Source: F23-B02 sp045642545 (GTDB lineage Bacteria > Bacillota > Clostridia > Oscillospirales > Oscillospiraceae). From it: a DNA stretch of 30,152 nucleotides. The notes beneath the pieces were generated by a model. The model was given only the letters and a program-made list of their open reading frames with translations. It did not search any database and was not told the DNA's origin. The translations under genes were made by a program, and so were the position numbers. The stretch spans positions 1-30,152 of the forward strand of contig JAZUJB010000050.1 of NCBI GenBank assembly GCA_045642545.1, written 5' to 3'. Shown here piece after piece: positions 14,885-22,551 of the stretch (within the stretch, counting starts at the first letter, position 1; every line of letters starts with the position of its first letter).

Positions 14885-16291
14885 ATGAAAAGAACGGTTT
14901 TCAATGTGATAATGAGCGTAGTCCTGCTTCTCGCGAGCCTTGCCGCGCAGGCGTGCGCCGCGTGGGGCTTTGTCGAGTGCGCAGCTTTAGGTAAGCTTGA
15001 CGATAAGCTTACCGAAACCTTTGACGGCATTGCCGGGCTTGAGAATGCAATCGGCAAGCTTAAGGACACCGAGGACGATTACTACAAGGGCATAGCCGCA
15101 ATATATTCGGGCGAGCGTGAGCTTAAAAAGGGCAAAAGCGTTGTCAAAGACGGCGAGGCAGCGCTTGCCGAGGGTAAGGCAAAGCTTGCCGGGGCGCAGT
15201 CGCAGTATGACGAGGCAAGCGTGCAGCTTGCGCAGGCAAAAAAGGTCATTGCCGATTCCGAGGCGAAGATGGAGGCAAGCCGCGCGGACTACGAGAAGGG
15301 TCAGCAGGCAATCGCAACCGCCGAAAAGCTTATGCCCCTGCTGAACAGCTATATTAAATTCAGAAACGGCATTTCGATTATTCCGGGAATAAAGTCAACT
15401 CAGGAGTGGTACGAGTCAAGGGTCATTCCCAAGGGCGCGGAGCTCGGCATTTCGCTGCCTGCGAGTGTCGAGGACTTTGAGCCGTTTATGAACAGCTACA
15501 TTGCCGAGGGCAAGGCGCAGCTTCGTGCGTATGAGGATGCGGGTGCTGCTCTTGAGGAGGGCAGAAAGCAGGTTGCCGATGCCGAGGCTAAGCTTGCCGA
15601 GGCAAAGGAGGTGCTTGATGCAGGCAAGGACGCGCTCAAGGCAGGTCAGAGGGAAATTGACAAGGCAAACGACAAGCTTGCGTACGCCGCGTCAATGATT
15701 AACGAGGGCAGGAATACCCTTGAGCAGTACGACGAGGCAGTGTCCGCGCTGGCTGACGGACTTGAAAAATTTTTCGGGCTTGAGCCTGTGTATGACCGCA
15801 GCGGCAAGGTCGCCGTTGAGGGCGTGCGTCAGCGTCTCGGTGAGGATTTTGACTGCTATATGCGTAATGCTGACGGCGAGGTGCTTGCGCTGCGCAGCGG
15901 CAAGCCGCGCCTTGACTATGACAAGTGTCTTGCAGTCTGCAGCGCCTACCGCGATTATGCAGACGATTACATTGAGGATGTAAACAGCGAGATAACAATT
16001 CGCTTTATCCTCGACTGCGCGATTTTCACCGCAGGTCTGCTCGGAGTGCTGACGGGCATACTTGCGCTGTGCGGCAAAAAGGCGGCAAGGGCGCTTGCTA
16101 CGGCGCTGCTGCTGCTCATTGTCGCCTGCAATGTTTACGGCGTAATCACGGGCTACACGGGCTATACCTATCCGCCCGAGGAGGCTTTGTATGCAGGCAC
16201 GCTGCCCGCGCTTGCGATAATTGCGTTACTGCCGCTTGCGGTGTCATATTTGTTGACTTTGCGTTTCGCCTTTGTTAGAATTGGCAGGTGA
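14885..16291 (+). CDS. Membrane protein with long extracytoplasmic coiled coil
   Basis: A 468-residue protein of unknown function. One N-terminal membrane segment (about 7-33) is followed by two Ala/Lys/Glu-rich coiled-coil stretches (about 55-155 and 205-295), with heptad-like repeats such as ADAEAKLAEAKEVLDAGK. A short non-coiled linker near 160-200 separates them. Three closely spaced membrane segments at the C-terminus fall at about 370-392, 400-420 and 440-462. The layout resembles the coiled-coil insert of YhgE/Pip-like proteins and of some FtsX-type permeases, but no permease signature is present. The ATG has a weak AGG upstream. FolD follows after 21 bases and may be co-transcribed. 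Confidence 0.75.
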   Translation: MKRTVFNVIMSVVLLLASLAAQACAAWGFVECAALGKLDDKLTETFDGIAGLENAIGKLKDTEDDYYKGIAAIYSGERELKKGKSVVKDGEAALAEGKAKLAGAQSQYDEASVQLAQAKKVIADSEAKMEASRADYEKGQQAIATAEKLMPLLNSYIKFRNGISIIPGIKSTQEWYESRVIPKGAELGISLPASVEDFEPFMNSYIAEGKAQLRAYEDAGAALEEGRKQVADAEAKLAEAKEVLDAGKDALKAGQREIDKANDKLAYAASMINEGRNTLEQYDEAVSALADGLEKFFGLEPVYDRSGKVAVEGVRQRLGEDFDCYMRNADGEVLALRSGKPRLDYDKCLAVCSAYRDYADDYIEDVNSEITIRFILDCAIFTAGLLGVLTGILALCGKKAARALATALLLLIVACNVYGVITGYTGYTYPPEEALYAGTLPALAIIALLPLAVSYLLTLRFAFVRIGR

Positions 16292-16312
16292 AATTAAGTA
16301 GGGGGGAACACT

Positions 16313-17161
16313 ATGGCACAGATAATTGACGGAAAAAGCCTTGCGGCAAAGATATGCGCCGAGGTAGCCGAAGCGGCTGTAAAGCTGCCCCGCCGCCCCT
16401 GCCTTGCGGCAGTGCTGGTCGGTGAGGACCCCGCATCGCAGATATATGTTCGCAACAAGGAAAAGGACTGCGAAAAATGCGGCATCGAAAGCCGCCGCTG
16501 CAATCTGCCCGCATCGACAACGCAGGCGGAGCTTCTTGAGCTTGTTGACAGACTGAATAACGACAGCTCAATTGACGGCATTCTCGTTCAGCTGCCGCTG
16601 CCTGAGCACATAGACGAAAGCGCGGTTATAAACGCAATCCGCGCGGACAAGGATATTGACGCATTCCACCCGACGAATGTCGGCAAGATGATTGTCGGCG
16701 AGCCTGCGCTTTGGCCCTGCACGCCTGCGGGCATAATGGAAATGTTCAGGGAGTACGACATTTCGCTTGACGGCAAGGTCTGCGTTATGGTCGGCAGAAG
16801 CAATATCGTCGGCAGACCCATGGGCCTGCTTATGCTTCGCAATAACGGCACGGTTGTCTATTGCCACAGCCGCACACCCAACCTTGCGGAGATGACCCGT
16901 CAGGCTGATGTTCTGGTTGTTGCCGCGGGCTGCCCGAGGCTCATCACGGGCGATATGGTCAAGGACGGCGCGGTGGTCATAGATGTTGCAATGAACCGCA
17001 ATCCCGAAACGGGCAAATTCTTCGGCGATGTCGTGTTTGACGAGGTTGAGAAGAAGGCCTCGTTCATAACACCCGTACCCGGCGGTGTCGGCCCGATGAC
17101 GCGCGCGATGCTTATGAAGAACATTCTCACCGCATCGAAAATGGCGCAGGGAATAGAATAA
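16313..17161 (+). CDS. folD: Bifunctional methylenetetrahydrofolate dehydrogenase/cyclohydrolase FolD
   Basis: Cytoplasmic one-carbon enzyme that converts 5,10-methylene-THF to 5,10-methenyl-THF and then to 10-formyl-THF. At 282 residues it has full family length. The catalytic Tyr-Lys pair is in SQIYVRNK (Tyr45, Lys49), the folate-binding segment is DGILVQLPLPEH, the Rossmann signature is VGRSNIVGRPMG, and the closing motif PVPGGVGPMT is intact. GTAGGGGGG precedes the ATG by about 8 bases. It is the last gene of its direction before a bidirectional terminator. Confidence 0.97.
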   Translation: MAQIIDGKSLAAKICAEVAEAAVKLPRRPCLAAVLVGEDPASQIYVRNKEKDCEKCGIESRRCNLPASTTQAELLELVDRLNNDSSIDGILVQLPLPEHIDESAVINAIRADKDIDAFHPTNVGKMIVGEPALWPCTPAGIMEMFREYDISLDGKVCVMVGRSNIVGRPMGLLMLRNNGTVVYCHSRTPNLAEMTRQADVLVVAAGCPRLITGDMVKDGAVVIDVAMNRNPETGKFFGDVVFDEVEKKASFITPVPGGVGPMTRAMLMKNILTASKMAQGIE

Positions 17162-17166
17162 AAAAG

Positions 17167-17194
17167 AAAAGCACCGGTTTTACCGGTGCTTTTT
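17167..17194. terminator. Bidirectional terminator between folD and the SGNH hydrolase gene
   Basis: Perfect 12-base arms AAAAGCACCGGT and ACCGGTGCTTTT with a TTT loop and T-runs on both strands. Confidence 0.9.
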
Positions 17195-17204
17195 GCTGTT
17201 TAAC

Positions 17205-18248
17205 TTATTTGAAGCGGCGCAGAATGGAGGATACCGCCTGCGTGTATGAGCAATCGTGCTTTGCGGGAATTTTCGCGATAAATCTGTCGGCAATCTGTGC
17301 CTGACCCTTTGCCGAGGGATGAACATTCAAAACCGCATCGGTGAGAAAGCCCTCGTCGAGAACATTAAGACCCTTTGCCGCCCACAGACTTTCAATCTCG
17401 GTGATGTCGACATAGATGTACCTGCAGGCGTAGACTGAGCCGTATTGCATCTTTGCATTTATCATATCAATAACGCCGTCAAGCGCTCTGCCGATTTCGA
17501 GCATAGATGAGCTGCTGAGCTTGACATGGTTAAACGGGTTGTACAGACCTGCGACAAGCAGGGTTACATCGGGGTTGAGCTTGTATATATCGCGCATGAT
17601 TGCGTCCCAGTTTTCACTGAAACGCTCGTAGCCGACATACAGACCCTTGACCATTGCTTTGACCATTCCTGCCGCCGCACCGACCTTGTCGGCAAGGGAG
17701 ATGAGGCTTGCGGCTGCGTTTGTGAAGTCACCGTCCTCTGCGTAGGCGCTGACGGCGGAGTTAACACTTGCAAGGCTTATGCCGAGCTTGCCTGCGTAGT
17801 CCTTTGCCAGCAGAAGCGCATAGGTCGCAATATCGTTTGCGCCGATGTTCAGCGTGATGATATCGGCTTGTTTGATTGCAGGCTTGAATGCGCCGCGAAT
17901 TTCATCGACCTTGGCTCTGTCCATAGTCATCGTCACATAGTCGGGCATAACATATTTGTCCTCAAGGCAGGCGCGAAGCTCAACCGTGCGCGAGCCTGCG
18001 CAGCACAGCGGAATGCATTCGGCGTCGATTGCGTTTGCGATGAGGTCGGGATATGCTCCGGGTGTACGGCAGAGAAACTTATTGTCCCTGTTCGATTCAC
18101 CTATGCCTGCGGCGATGCTGTCGCCGAGCGAAACATAGACCTTGTAGCCGCTGTAATCCTTTGCCTTTGCGGCAAATGCCATACAGCTGCCCGAAAGCAT
18201 AAGCACTGCGAGAATGATGCAAAGTATTCGTTTTGCGAGTTTTTTCAT
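17205..18248 (-). CDS. Secreted SGNH/GDSL hydrolase
   Basis: A 347-residue esterase-type hydrolase. The start at 18248 is chosen over the longer frame at 18296 because GGAGGGG stands 6-7 bases upstream and the product then opens with a signal peptide (MKKLAKR, hydrophobic core, AFA about residue 26). Block I is SLGDSIAAG with the nucleophile Ser44. Block III is NIGANDI with Asn138. Block V has DAVLNVHP, with His310 and probably Asp304. It should be exported and act on ester bonds in carbohydrate, lipid or cell-wall material. No substrate clue is visible. It is monocistronic between two terminators. Confidence 0.88.
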   Translation of the reverse strand: MKKLAKRILCIILAVLMLSGSCMAFAAKAKDYSGYKVYVSLGDSIAAGIGESNRDNKFLCRTPGAYPDLIANAIDAECIPLCCAGSRTVELRACLEDKYVMPDYVTMTMDRAKVDEIRGAFKPAIKQADIITLNIGANDIATYALLLAKDYAGKLGISLASVNSAVSAYAEDGDFTNAAASLISLADKVGAAAGMVKAMVKGLYVGYERFSENWDAIMRDIYKLNPDVTLLVAGLYNPFNHVKLSSSSMLEIGRALDGVIDMINAKMQYGSVYACRYIYVDITEIESLWAAKGLNVLDEGFLTDAVLNVHPSAKGQAQIADRFIAKIPAKHDCSYTQAVSSILRRFK

Positions 18249-18287
18249 AAGTTCCCCTCCTGTTTGGCCGAAGCCTATGATAAGCTT

Positions 18288-18315
18288 ATTATACATAATA
18301 TTTCAAAAATTTAAA
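18288..18315 (-). promoter_or_regulatory. Possible promoter for the SGNH hydrolase gene
   Basis: On the minus strand: TTTAAA, 16-base spacer, perfect TATAAT, 40 bases before the chosen start. The -35 is weak. Confidence 0.4.
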
Positions 18316-18331
18316 GTATTTTTTCAGAAAA

Positions 18332-18372
18332 AAAGAATTCCCACAGTAAGATTAAAACTGTCGGAATTCTTT
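18332..18372 (-). terminator. Terminator of the eight-gene lipoprotein/ABC operon
   Basis: Long hairpin with arms AAAGAATTCCGACAGT and ACTGTGGGAATTCTTT (one mismatch) and a 9-base loop. On the minus strand it is followed by a T-run, as expected at the end of the leftward operon. Confidence 0.85.
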
Positions 18373-18385
18373 GCGTTTTTTGTGC

Positions 18386-18961
18386 TTAATAATGATGCTC
18401 CGCGTGGTACTCAAACAGGCTGCGCAGCATTGAGGTTATATTGCTTGACGATACCGTTGCGCCCGTTACGGCATCGGCATCGACAAGGTCTATCTGACTG
18501 CCGTAGCCGCCCCATTTATCGAAGTCGGCCTTCGTTGCGCCGACAAGCGACTGCACGAAGTTTTCATCCATATACTCCTGCGTGTACTCGGGAATGTAGT
18601 AGTTGGGGTTGCTGTCGCCCCAAAGTCCCTGATTGTTGCCGAAGGTGATGGCGCGGATTGCCGCCTCATCGGCTGTGGGCTTGGTGTTGAGAAGCTCAAC
18701 ATAGCAGACAGAGTAGTAATTCACTATGCTGTCGCGGCAGGTGCAGGAGGAAAACGCGACCTGATACGAGGTGAAGGTCGAGCAGCTTTGCTCGAATAAA
18801 ATCACCGCGGTGTAGGTCTCCTCGGTGCCGCCCGAGGCATAGTGCTTGTATTCAAATGTCGGGTACTGCGCTGCGGTATTCTCTGCGGGCGAATTGCCGC
18901 AGCCGCAAAGCAGCAATGCAGTCAGCAGCAGAAATGCCGCCAACAGTCTGCGTGTTCGCAT
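18386..18961 (-). CDS. Small lipoprotein with FMN-binding-type TGAT motif
   Basis: A 191-residue exported lipoprotein, last gene of the operon. The signal ends in a lipobox-like LCGC with Cys21. The C-terminal part carries DADAVTGATVSSSNITSM (163-180), which fits the FMN_bind motif D-x-(S/T)-G-A-T at which ApbE-type enzymes attach FMN through threonine (here Thr169). A cluster of Cys60, Cys73, Cys75 and Cys86, including a CTCRDS stretch, is unusual for an exported protein and could bind metal or form disulfides. I chose the ATG at 18961, which has GGTGAG upstream; a GTG at 18970 overlapping the previous stop is possible. No apbE gene is in the window, so flavinylation is an inference. Confidence 0.75.
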   Translation of the reverse strand: MRTRRLLAAFLLLTALLLCGCGNSPAENTAAQYPTFEYKHYASGGTEETYTAVILFEQSCSTFTSYQVAFSSCTCRDSIVNYYSVCYVELLNTKPTADEAAIRAITFGNNQGLWGDSNPNYYIPEYTQEYMDENFVQSLVGATKADFDKWGGYGSQIDLVDADAVTGATVSSSNITSMLRSLFEYHAEHHY

Positions 18962-18962
18962 A

Positions 18963-19652
18963 TTACTCACCGATTCTGTTCAGTCTGTCAAAATCAAGAT
19001 AGGCGTAGTCGGCACGCCAGGTTGCGTAGATGTTATTGCCGTCGGCTTTCTCGGGGTAGACGATAAGCTCAAGGCTGTTCTCGCCCTTGTACTCCCAGTT
19101 TGCGCCGATGTTGTACAGCAGAGTTTCGTCCCAACCGAGATAAAGCAGAAGCTGCTTCATCATATTTGCATATCCGCCGCCGCCGCACATAAGGAAGATT
19201 GCCTTATCCTTCGGGAAAAGCTCCTCGATAATCATCATCGATTCGGCATATCTCGGCTCAGCCGACTGCACGGTCCCGTCCTCCGCCCAGACAACATCAA
19301 AAAGTCTGTCGCCCTCGTAGGCGTTTGCAACGGGCAGGGACTGCAGCGTTGCAATGTAGGGGAAGGGCACAACCTTGAAGCCCGTGATGGTGCGCGTGAG
19401 GTCAGCCTCGCCGCCTATTGCGGCATAGTCCGCAGGGTCAAAGAGCATTCTGACATCGCGGTAGACCACATCGTCGCGGCCTATGTAATTATCAATTGTA
19501 GTCATATTGATGTTTCTGTCAACAGAAAACATCGAGCCCTCGTCAGCCGAGGGTGCAGGTAATGCCGCCTGCTCGGTGCCGTCTGATGCGCAGGCTGCAA
19601 GCAGAAGCAGGCACATAAGCGCGGCTAAGATAAGAGAAACGGTCTTTTTCAT
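18963..19652 (-). CDS. Rhodanese-like lipoprotein
   Basis: A 229-residue lipoprotein with lipobox LAAC (Cys21). The mature part looks like a rhodanese domain. It has YRDVRMLFDPADY (64-76), the usual start of the fold; GFKVVPFPYI (91-100), where rhodaneses have the G-A-x-N-I-P strand; and an active-site-type loop LMCGGGGYANMM with Cys156 at the expected place. The closing GWDETLLYNIGANWEYKG (173-190) matches the typical Gly-Trp end. Rhodaneses carry sulfur as a persulfide, but the loop here is Gly-rich and lacks the usual Arg, so the activity is uncertain. GGAGG lies about 8 bases upstream of the ATG. It ends just before the last gene of the operon. Confidence 0.78.
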   Translation of the reverse strand: MKKTVSLILAALMCLLLLAACASDGTEQAALPAPSADEGSMFSVDRNINMTTIDNYIGRDDVVYRDVRMLFDPADYAAIGGEADLTRTITGFKVVPFPYIATLQSLPVANAYEGDRLFDVVWAEDGTVQSAEPRYAESMMIIEELFPKDKAIFLMCGGGGYANMMKQLLLYLGWDETLLYNIGANWEYKGENSLELIVYPEKADGNNIYATWRADYAYLDFDRLNRIGE

Positions 19653-19677
19653 CTGTAAGACCTCCGTATTTTCAAGC

Positions 19678-19707
19678 GCAATGCGCAGGGGAAACCCTGC
19701 GCATTGC
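19678..19707. repeat. Perfect 13-base inverted repeat inside the operon
   Basis: Arms GCAATGCGCAGGG and CCCTGCGCATTGC with a 4-base loop lie between the two-repeat lipoprotein gene and the rhodanese-like gene. On the transcribed minus strand it is followed by GCTTGAAAA, not a T-run, so it is not a standard terminator. It could protect the 3' end of the upstream message or reduce downstream expression. Confidence 0.7.
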
Positions 19708-19719
19708 TTTAGGTTTTAA

Positions 19720-20682
19720 TTACTCAGCGGTGATTTCAACAACGAGCTTGCAGTAGCTCTTGGAAGAGGTTTCGGTGCAGGGTGCAACCCAGATGGTGCC
19801 GTCGTCGCCGAGTGCCTTGTCCTTCTCGATTGCAACGATGGTGAACTCGCTTGCAATCTGGTCAGCGGTCAGCTCGCTCTCAAAGCCGTCGTTTGCAACT
19901 GCCTTGACGGTGGTGGGATTCTCAATGCCGCAGGCCTTCAGAACATCAGCCAGAACATAGCCGGTGTACTTGGCCTCGGAAACCTCGCCCTTGCTGTTCT
20001 CGGTGGAAACGGTAACCTTGTAGATGCTCAGGTCCTTGAGGGTGTCGTTGGTAACTTCCTTGCCGTTTACCTTGAAGGAGAATGCGTCGAAGGGGACCTT
20101 GTCGGTCTTGTCCTGCTTGTCGGGAGTGCCGAGTGCGCCCTCGCCGCCGGGCTTTACTTCATTGCTTATGCCCTCGGGAGCGCCTGCGGTGGTGTTGACA
20201 AGAATGCCTACGCAGCCCTTGAGGAAGTCGCCGGTGGTGCCGGAGGTGCAGGGTGCAAACCAGGGAGAACCGCTGAACTGGGTGCCGTCTCTGGTGATTG
20301 CAAGCAGAGTGGTGTTGGCCATAATGTCGCCCTCGAAGGTGACTGCATAGCCGTCATCTGCGGTTGCCTCGAGCCATACATAGTTCTCGGTCAGGCCTGC
20401 TGCAGCGAAGACATCCTTCATTGCGAAGCCGACATAGGTGGTGGTGGACTCGGTGCCGGCGCTGTTGACGGTGGTGGTCTGAACGCTGTAAAGCGGATAC
20501 TCAGCCATCATGTTCTGGTCAACCTTAACACCGTTAACCATTACGGAAAACTCGGGGACGGTAACGCCCTTGACTTCCTCTGCAACGGGGCCGTCAGTGC
20601 CCTCGTCAGCAGTCTTGGTGCCGCATGCGCACAGGGTGAAAATCATTGCCAGTGCAAGCAGCAGGGTGATAATTTTTTTCAT
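19720..20682 (-). CDS. Lipoprotein with two sulfite-oxidase-fold-like repeats
   Basis: A 320-residue lipoprotein (lipobox LCAC, Cys20) with two tandem repeats at about 44-163 and 198-318. Each has a YxGxxxxDVxxAxG segment (YVGFAMKDVFAAAG and YTGYVLADVLKACG), then a DG(Y/F) strand, then a shared W-(F/V)-A-P-C-T motif (Trp141 to Thr146 and Trp298 to Thr303). A second Cys follows 12 and 9 residues later (Cys157, Cys311). The order of elements resembles the molybdopterin-binding sulfite-oxidase/YedY fold and the five repeats of the 1038-residue lipoprotein in the same operon. The classical Mo-ligand Cys context is not recognised. GGAGGAAG precedes the ATG. Function unknown; probably a ligand- or redox-binding surface protein. 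Confidence 0.75.
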   Translation of the reverse strand: MKKIITLLLALAMIFTLCACGTKTADEGTDGPVAEEVKGVTVPEFSVMVNGVKVDQNMMAEYPLYSVQTTTVNSAGTESTTTYVGFAMKDVFAAAGLTENYVWLEATADDGYAVTFEGDIMANTTLLAITRDGTQFSGSPWFAPCTSGTTGDFLKGCVGILVNTTAGAPEGISNEVKPGGEGALGTPDKQDKTDKVPFDAFSFKVNGKEVTNDTLKDLSIYKVTVSTENSKGEVSEAKYTGYVLADVLKACGIENPTTVKAVANDGFESELTADQIASEFTIVAIEKDKALGDDGTIWVAPCTETSSKSYCKLVVEITAE

Positions 20683-20737
20683 TTTTCTTCCTCCAAAAAG
20701 AATTTGTTGACTATATTAATCGGGTGTAAACCCTTGC

Positions 20738-21517
20738 TTACAGATTGGGATAGATGCAGACATCGCGCTCAAACTCATCGAGGTATCTGAGGCGGACATC
20801 CGCACCGTAAACGCTCTTGAGCTTTTCCTCGGTCACAAGCTCGGACACCTTGCCCGACGAGAGTCTGCCCTCGCCGTCAAGTATTGCGGCAGTGCCGCCG
20901 AGAAGCAGCGCGTGATTCGGGTCGTGGGTGGTAACGGCAACCGAGTAGCCCTTTTCGGAAAGCCCTTTTATTATGCGCAGAACCTTAATCTGATTTGCAA
21001 AATCGAGGTGCGCGGTAGGCTCGTCAAAGAGAATTATCTTCGGCTCGGCGGCAATTGCGCGCGCAATGGTCGCCTGCTGACGCTCGCCGCCCGAAAGCTC
21101 GGTGTAGCTGCGGTGGGCAAGGTCAGTAAGACCCATCTGCTCGAGAGCCTTCTCGGCAGCGGCAATTTCCTTTGCGCCCGGTCGGGAGAGAAGTCCGATT
21201 TTCGACGCGCAGCCCATAAGCACGAAGTCAAAAACCGTAAAATCAAAGGTGGGGTTGTGGCTTTGCGGAACAAAGCCGACAACTGATGCGATTTTTCTCT
21301 CGCTGAGATTTGAAATATCCTCGCCGCAGAGCTTGATGCTGCCCGACTGCGGCTTTAAAAGCCCGAGCATACAGCCGAACAGAGTGGATTTGCCTGCGCC
21401 GTTTCTGCCGAGAATGGAGACAAGCTCGCCCTCGGCAATGCTGAGACTTGCGCCGTTTAATACCTCGCGCTCACCGCCCTTATAGCGGAAGGTGAGATTG
21501 TTGATTTCGTATATCAT
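20738..21517 (-). CDS. ABC transporter ATPase, FecE/BtuD type
   Basis: A 259-residue ATP-binding subunit of a type II (BtuCD-like) metal, cobalamin, siderophore or oxyanion importer. Walker A is GRNGAGKST, the signature LSGGERQQ, Walker B IILFDEPTAHLD, and the H-loop TTHDPNHA. The start at 21517 is chosen because AAAGGAGGG lies 4 bases upstream and the ATG forms a 4-base ATGA overlap with the permease stop. It energises uptake by the permease and binding lipoprotein encoded just upstream. The substrate cannot be told from the ATPase. Confidence 0.95.
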   Translation of the reverse strand: MIYEINNLTFRYKGGEREVLNGASLSIAEGELVSILGRNGAGKSTLFGCMLGLLKPQSGSIKLCGEDISNLSERKIASVVGFVPQSHNPTFDFTVFDFVLMGCASKIGLLSRPGAKEIAAAEKALEQMGLTDLAHRSYTELSGGERQQATIARAIAAEPKIILFDEPTAHLDFANQIKVLRIIKGLSEKGYSVAVTTHDPNHALLLGGTAAILDGEGRLSSGKVSELVTEEKLKSVYGADVRLRYLDEFERDVCIYPNL

Positions 21518-22548
21518 TGTGCCCTCCTTTGCTGTCGCCACAGCAGCCAGCAGAAGAACGGTGCGCCGATAACACCGGTGAGTATGCTCACGGGCATTTC
21601 CGTTGCGCCTATTGTGCGCGTGAGGGTGTCGACAATGAGCATGAACAGTCCGCCGAGCAGTGCGCAGGCGGGAATGAGCCTGCGGTTAGAGGGGCCGACA
21701 ATCATTCTTCCGAAGTGCGGAACGATAAGACCAATCCAGCTGATTGTGCCTGCAATACACACAGAGCCTGCGGTCAGAAGCGTTGAGCAGAAGATTGCAA
21801 TGCCGCGGATAAGGCGGACATTTGCGCCGAGCGCCTTTGCCTCGTCCTCGCCCATCGACAGAACATCTATCCACCACGACATGAGGATAAGCACGAGCAT
21901 GGGTACGAGAATAAGCGGCAGCACGGTCAGCAGCTCGCGCAGGGAGACATAGGAAAAGTCGCCCATTGTCCAGTAGGTTATGGACGCAAGCTGCGTGTCG
22001 GGGTCGGCAATGTACTTGATGAAGCCGAGAACAGATGACATCGCAGAGCCTACGATAATGCCCGAAAGCACGAGCATGATGTTTGCGCGGTTGCGCAAAA
22101 GCGCGGGAATGCTGACGGTCAGAATAACCGCAATTACGCCGCCGAGGAATGCGAATATCGAGATGTACACGGTAGTCATCGACATTAAGATTGCCACCGC
22201 CGCGCCTATGCACGCGCCGCTCGATACGCCGAGAAAATCGGGGGAGACGAGCGGGTTTTTGAAAATGCCCTGATATGCCGCGCCCGAAACGGAGAGCGCC
22301 GCGCCGACCAGAACGCTTGCGAAAATTCGCGGAATGCGCAGACCCATGACGACATTGACGGTCATCTCGGGCGAGTCGGGCGTTCTGCCGAGCAGGGAGT
22401 TAAGCAGTATGCCGAGGCTCTCCTTAGGCGTTACGGAGTACTTGCCCGCGCATACCGCGAGCACGATGCCGCAGACAAGCGCCGCCGTCATTAAAAGCAT
22501 GATGACGGCAAAGCCCGCTATTTTGTTTTGAGCCTTCGGTTTAGTCAT
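21514..22548 (-). CDS. ABC transporter permease, FecCD family
   Basis: A 344-residue polytopic permease of the FecCD/BtuC family, expected to form the membrane dimer of the importer. The family hallmark LRIPRIFASVLVGAALSVSG leads into AYQGIFKNPLVSPDFLGVSSGA. ALGANVRLIRG and WIGLIVPHFGRMIVG correspond to the cytoplasmic coupling region. About ten hydrophobic spans are visible, as usual for this family. GGAG in the end of the binding-protein gene serves as its ribosome binding site; the gap is 3 bases. The family includes importers for cobalamin, heme, siderophores and, in MolB of Haemophilus, molybdate/tungstate. Confidence 0.95.
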   Translation of the reverse strand: MTKPKAQNKIAGFAVIMLLMTAALVCGIVLAVCAGKYSVTPKESLGILLNSLLGRTPDSPEMTVNVVMGLRIPRIFASVLVGAALSVSGAAYQGIFKNPLVSPDFLGVSSGACIGAAVAILMSMTTVYISIFAFLGGVIAVILTVSIPALLRNRANIMLVLSGIIVGSAMSSVLGFIKYIADPDTQLASITYWTMGDFSYVSLRELLTVLPLILVPMLVLILMSWWIDVLSMGEDEAKALGANVRLIRGIAIFCSTLLTAGSVCIAGTISWIGLIVPHFGRMIVGPSNRRLIPACALLGGLFMLIVDTLTRTIGATEMPVSILTGVIGAPFFCWLLWRQQRRAQ

Positions 22549-22551
22549 TTG

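Noticed and set aside
17526..18314. Plus-strand frame of 262 codons opposite the SGNH hydrolase
   Set aside because: The minus strand has a signal peptide, GDSI and GAND motifs and a good ribosome binding site.
18962..18970. GTG at 18970 as the start of the TGAT lipoprotein
   Set aside because: The ATG at 18961 has GGTGAG at better spacing and gives a normal short lipoprotein signal; the GTG remains possible.
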